Shown here piece by piece: positions 22,632 through 24,514 of a stretch of 24,514 nt of DNA. The notes beneath the pieces are model-generated. The model worked only from the letters and a program-made list of their open reading frames with translations. It made no database searches and was not told the origin of the DNA. The stretch is from CAHJWO01 sp964245885. Lineage in GTDB: Bacteria > Verrucomicrobiota > Verrucomicrobiia > Chthoniobacterales > SZAS-18. The stretch spans positions 1 through 24,514 of the forward strand of contig CAXTOX010000055.1 of NCBI GenBank assembly GCA_964245885.1, read 5' to 3'. The position numbers and the translations under genes were made by a program. How positions within the stretch are numbered: the first letter of the stretch is position 1; each line of letters begins with the position of its first letter.

Positions 22632-23231
22632 TCAGAGCCGCGGCTCGATCAAATCCTTGAGGCGGATCATCCCACGACGGATGCGGGCTTTGACGGTGCC
22701 GAGCGGTTCGTCAAGTTCCTGGGCGATTTCGTTCTGGGTGAGTCCACCGAAGAAAGCCATCTCGATGGCCTGACGCTGCTCGTTCGACAACTGGAGGACG
22801 GCTTTACGAATGATCTGGTTCTTCTCCCGTGAGCAAACGCGCTCGACGGAATCGTCGCCGTTGTGTACCGCTCCGGCCCCCCGCTGCTCGCTGACGGCGG
22901 TTTCTTTTTCCACCTCATCCTTGAGGCGGTGGCGGCGCTGGGCGCTGCGCAGCCGGTCGATTGACTTGTTGCGGGTCAAAGTCAAAGCCCAAGTCAGCGG
23001 CTTGCCGCGACCGCGGTCGTACAGCTTGGCTTTGTCCCAGATCTGGACGAACACATCCTGGAGCACATCTTCGGCCTCCGCCGGGTCGTTCAGCACTTGG
23101 TAGGCGGTGGAAAACAGGACCCCCGAATATTTCTCGTGGAGTTGACGGAAGCTGGCGCGGTCGCCACGGCCGATGCTTTCTAGAAGCTCAATTTCGAGCG
23201 ACTCGTCGTGGGTGAGAGGGAGGCTGGCCAT
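22632..23231 (-). CDS. ECF-type RNA polymerase sigma factor, no adjacent anti-sigma gene
   Basis: This 199-residue sigma-70 protein keeps only regions 2 and 4. Region 2 spans about residues 24-90 (FRQLHEKYSGVLFSTAYQVL, EAEDVLQDVFVQIW, LTWALTLTRNKSIDRLR). Region 4 lies at about 147-195 (LSNEQRQAIEMAFFGGLTQNEIAQEL, then GTVKARIRRGMIRLKDLI). It would direct polymerase to a stress- or envelope-responsive set of promoters. The linker between regions 2 and 4 is charged. Most ECF genes of this SigK/RpoE-like kind are followed by a zinc-finger or RskA-like anti-sigma gene. Here the downstream neighbour is convergent, so control must lie elsewhere. The ATG at 23231 gives the usual length. Confidence 0.95.
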   Translation of the reverse strand: MASLPLTHDESLEIELLESIGRGDRASFRQLHEKYSGVLFSTAYQVLNDPAEAEDVLQDVFVQIWDKAKLYDRGRGKPLTWALTLTRNKSIDRLRSAQRRHRLKDEVEKETAVSEQRGAGAVHNGDDSVERVCSREKNQIIRKAVLQLSNEQRQAIEMAFFGGLTQNEIAQELDEPLGTVKARIRRGMIRLKDLIEPRL

Positions 23232-23611
23232 GTAGATAAACGCTTGAGTGAGGCAATGCCCATTTTGCAGGTCGGGAACCTGTACAGTTGAATCGTAGAC
23301 TACGCATTTCGGGGCTGGCGTAACCAGCGGACGTTTATCATTTGAGGAACCTTCCCGGCCAAAACCTAGGTGAAATCACTGATCCCTTTGGGCGATCATC
23401 AGTGGCGGTGAGAAAATCAAGGATTTCTCAACCTTTTGCTTTACCAACCGCGTGAAGTCTGTTCTCATCGAAAAACGTCCATTTAGAGGATGTTGCACGA
23501 TTATTGCTCGTGTCACAGTGGTGACCAGGATGCTGACAGGCCGAAAACATTGAACACCGAATACGGCCGGCTGTCTGATCCTAGGTACACCGGAATCCGT
23601 TTAGCCGGCTT

Positions 23612-23628
23612 TTTCCCGCTGCGGGAAA
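23612..23628. promoter_or_regulatory. Perfect dyad TTTCCCGCTGCGGGAAA
   Basis: It has seven base pairs with a CTG loop (eight if C-G closes on a single T). It lies about 105 bp upstream of the RpoD-type start. It is either an operator or a hairpin ending an upstream short transcript; no T-run follows. Confidence 0.45.
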
Positions 23629-23682
23629 CATTGTGACCGTCCGGGGCGCATGCCCGGTACGTATTCGTAAGATTAGAACAAC

Positions 23683-23704
23683 TTTCGCCGGTGCGCTGGC
23701 GAAA
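23683..23704 (+). promoter_or_regulatory. Strong leader hairpin upstream of the RpoD-type gene
   Basis: TTTCGCC (23683-23689) pairs perfectly with GGCGAAA (23698-23704), and inner G-U and G-C pairs leave a TGCG loop. It ends 29 bases before the ATG at 23734. A TAAGAT hexamer at 23668-23673 could be a -10 element placing the stem at the very 5' end of the transcript. A second imperfect stem (CCGGGGC/GCCCGG, 23641-23657) lies just upstream. Confidence 0.45.
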
Positions 23705-23733
23705 CGCAACCGAAGAACTCTAAATTTAATCCT

Positions 23734-24514
23734 ATGGGTGTCGAAGACAGCGATACTGGAATCAAAATCTACCTGCGTGAGATTGGGCAAATCCCGCTCT
23801 TGACTCCGCAGGACGAGATCACGCTGGCAGCCAAGATCAAAAAGGGCGACAAAGAAGCCCGTTCGTTGATGATCCGCTCCAACCTGCGCCTGGTCGTCAA
23901 GATCGCGCACGATTACGCGAACCTCGGCCTGCCGCTGCTGGACCTGATTTCCGAGGGCAACATTGGCCTGATGAAGGCCGTCGAGCGGTTCGATCCGGCC
24001 AAGGGTGGCAAGCTCTCGACCTACGCTGCGTGGTGGATCAAGCAGTCCATCAAGCGGGCGCTGGCCAACCAGAGCAAGACGATCCGACTGCCGGTCCATC
24101 TCGTGGACAAAATCAGCAAGATGCGCCGGGTGTCCTTGCAGATGAGCGAGGAATTGGGCCGCGAACCGACCGACGACGAGTTGGCCGAGGAAATCGGCAT
24201 CGCCTCGGGCAAGGTGTCGCAGCTCAAGACCGTGTCCATCCGCCCGGCGAGCCTGGACGCGCCGATCTCCGACGAGGATTCGACCGAGTTCGGCGAGATC
24301 GTCGGCGACGAGGACGCGTTCACGCCGTTCGAGCTGTTGCGCGACAAGAACCTGCGCGACGAGGTCGATGGCCTACTGGACGTGCTCGACGAACGCGAGA
24401 AGAAGATCATCTTCTCCCGTTTCGGCCTGGACGGCGGCAAGCCCAAGACGCTCGAAGAGGTCGGCAAGAAGTTCGGCGTGACGCGTGAGCGCATCCGCCA
24501 GTTGCAGAACATTG
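23734..24514 (+). CDS. Sigma-70 family RNA polymerase sigma factor, RpoD/SigA type (3' end missing)
   Basis: About 260 residues are visible before the window ends. Region 1.2 begins almost at once (IKIYLREIGQIPLLTPQDE), so there is no region 1.1. Region 2 follows (SNLRLVVKIAHDY, DLISEGNIGLMKAVERFDP, STYAAWWIKQSIKRAL), then the region 3 start (TIRLPVHLVDKI) and region 4 (LDEREKKIIFSRFGL, TLEEVGKKFGVTRERIRQLQNI). The short N-terminus suggests a compact primary or a group 2 sigma rather than a full-length RpoD, so no symbol is given. The start ATGGGTGTC lacks a Shine-Dalgarno sequence but follows an in-register leader. It is divergent from the ECF sigma gene. Confidence 0.95.
   Translation, partial: MGVEDSDTGIKIYLREIGQIPLLTPQDEITLAAKIKKGDKEARSLMIRSNLRLVVKIAHDYANLGLPLLDLISEGNIGLMKAVERFDPAKGGKLSTYAAWWIKQSIKRALANQSKTIRLPVHLVDKISKMRRVSLQMSEELGREPTDDELAEEIGIASGKVSQLKTVSIRPASLDAPISDEDSTEFGEIVGDEDAFTPFELLRDKNLRDEVDGLLDVLDEREKKIIFSRFGLDGGKPKTLEEVGKKFGVTRERIRQLQNI

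Larger units (their letters stand above)
23232..23733. other. 502-bp gene-free region between divergent sigma factor genes
   Basis: No convincing coding frame is present. The stretch has an unusual number of small perfect or near-perfect dyads: CAGGT/ACCTG (23268-23282), CGTAG-A-CTACG (23294-23304), GCTGG/CCAGC (23314-23328), TGAGAAA/TTTCTCA (23409-23430), GTCAC/GTGAC (23512-23525), and three nearer the right-hand gene. No clear -35/-10 pair was found for either gene. GGAACC occurs at 23275 and 23346 on the plus strand and resembles ECF -35 boxes, but no well-spaced -10 follows. Confidence 0.5.

Noticed and set aside
23275..23360. ECF-type promoters from two GGAACC motifs
   Set aside because: Neither has a -10 at standard spacing, and both point away from the ECF sigma gene, toward a start 370-450 bp distant.

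Overview
The window is high-GC, densely coded DNA. It most resembles an environmental Verrucomicrobiota genome (Opitutales-like), inferred from several traits: PEP-CTERM surface proteins, duplicated MacB/ADOP-type permeases, a COG4551-type phosphatase joined to a small domain ending in LFNY, and many intergenic palindromic repeats. Four runs of exactly ten Ns show it is a scaffolded draft. Three of the runs fall inside genes, two of them in hrpA, and two create apparent frameshifts (5806-5815 in the permease, 20694-20703 in hrpA).

Region 1 (1-8792) is an export module with its own control. The 3' end of an NtrB/NtrY-like sensor kinase is followed by a leader with two 14-bp dyads 22 bp apart and a consensus-perfect sigma-54 promoter at 1067-1082. 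Downstream, on one strand, are a small membrane-segment protein, a MacA/HlyD-type adaptor, a MacB/LolD-type ATPase, a short ORF carrying a palindromic repeat, and two large ADOP-type FtsX permeases. The likely circuit is kinase to an NtrC-type activator (presumably upstream, outside the window) to sigma-54 transcription of an envelope-spanning efflux system.

Region 2 (8875-12410) holds a small secreted protein, an LpxH-like metallophosphoesterase, a small four-helix membrane protein and a double-length ThyX-family protein whose two halves carry complementary remnants of the ThyX motif.

Region 3 (12411-13748) is rich in repeats. It has a second copy and a fragment of the palindromic element seen in region 1, a large inverted repeat of a GCCCCGGCAGGGGC-bounded unit, and a 243-bp element with 26-bp perfect terminal inverted repeats. 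That element sits between two divergent genes and abuts both starts: a low-molecular-weight phosphatase fused to an HTH-like domain, and a thiE-like gene. thiE overlaps a YlmA-type ABC ATPase gene.

Region 4 (15201-22036) contains two PEP-CTERM proteins on the minus strand flanking a PfkB-family kinase, then the large RNA helicase gene hrpA. The second PEP-CTERM gene lacks a stop where expected and runs antisense into the kinase gene.

Region 5 (22161-24514) has a small exported protein, an ECF sigma factor with no adjacent anti-sigma gene, a 502-bp gene-free stretch full of small dyads, and the start of an RpoD/SigA-type sigma factor that runs off the end. No tRNA, rRNA, CRISPR array or transposase gene was seen.
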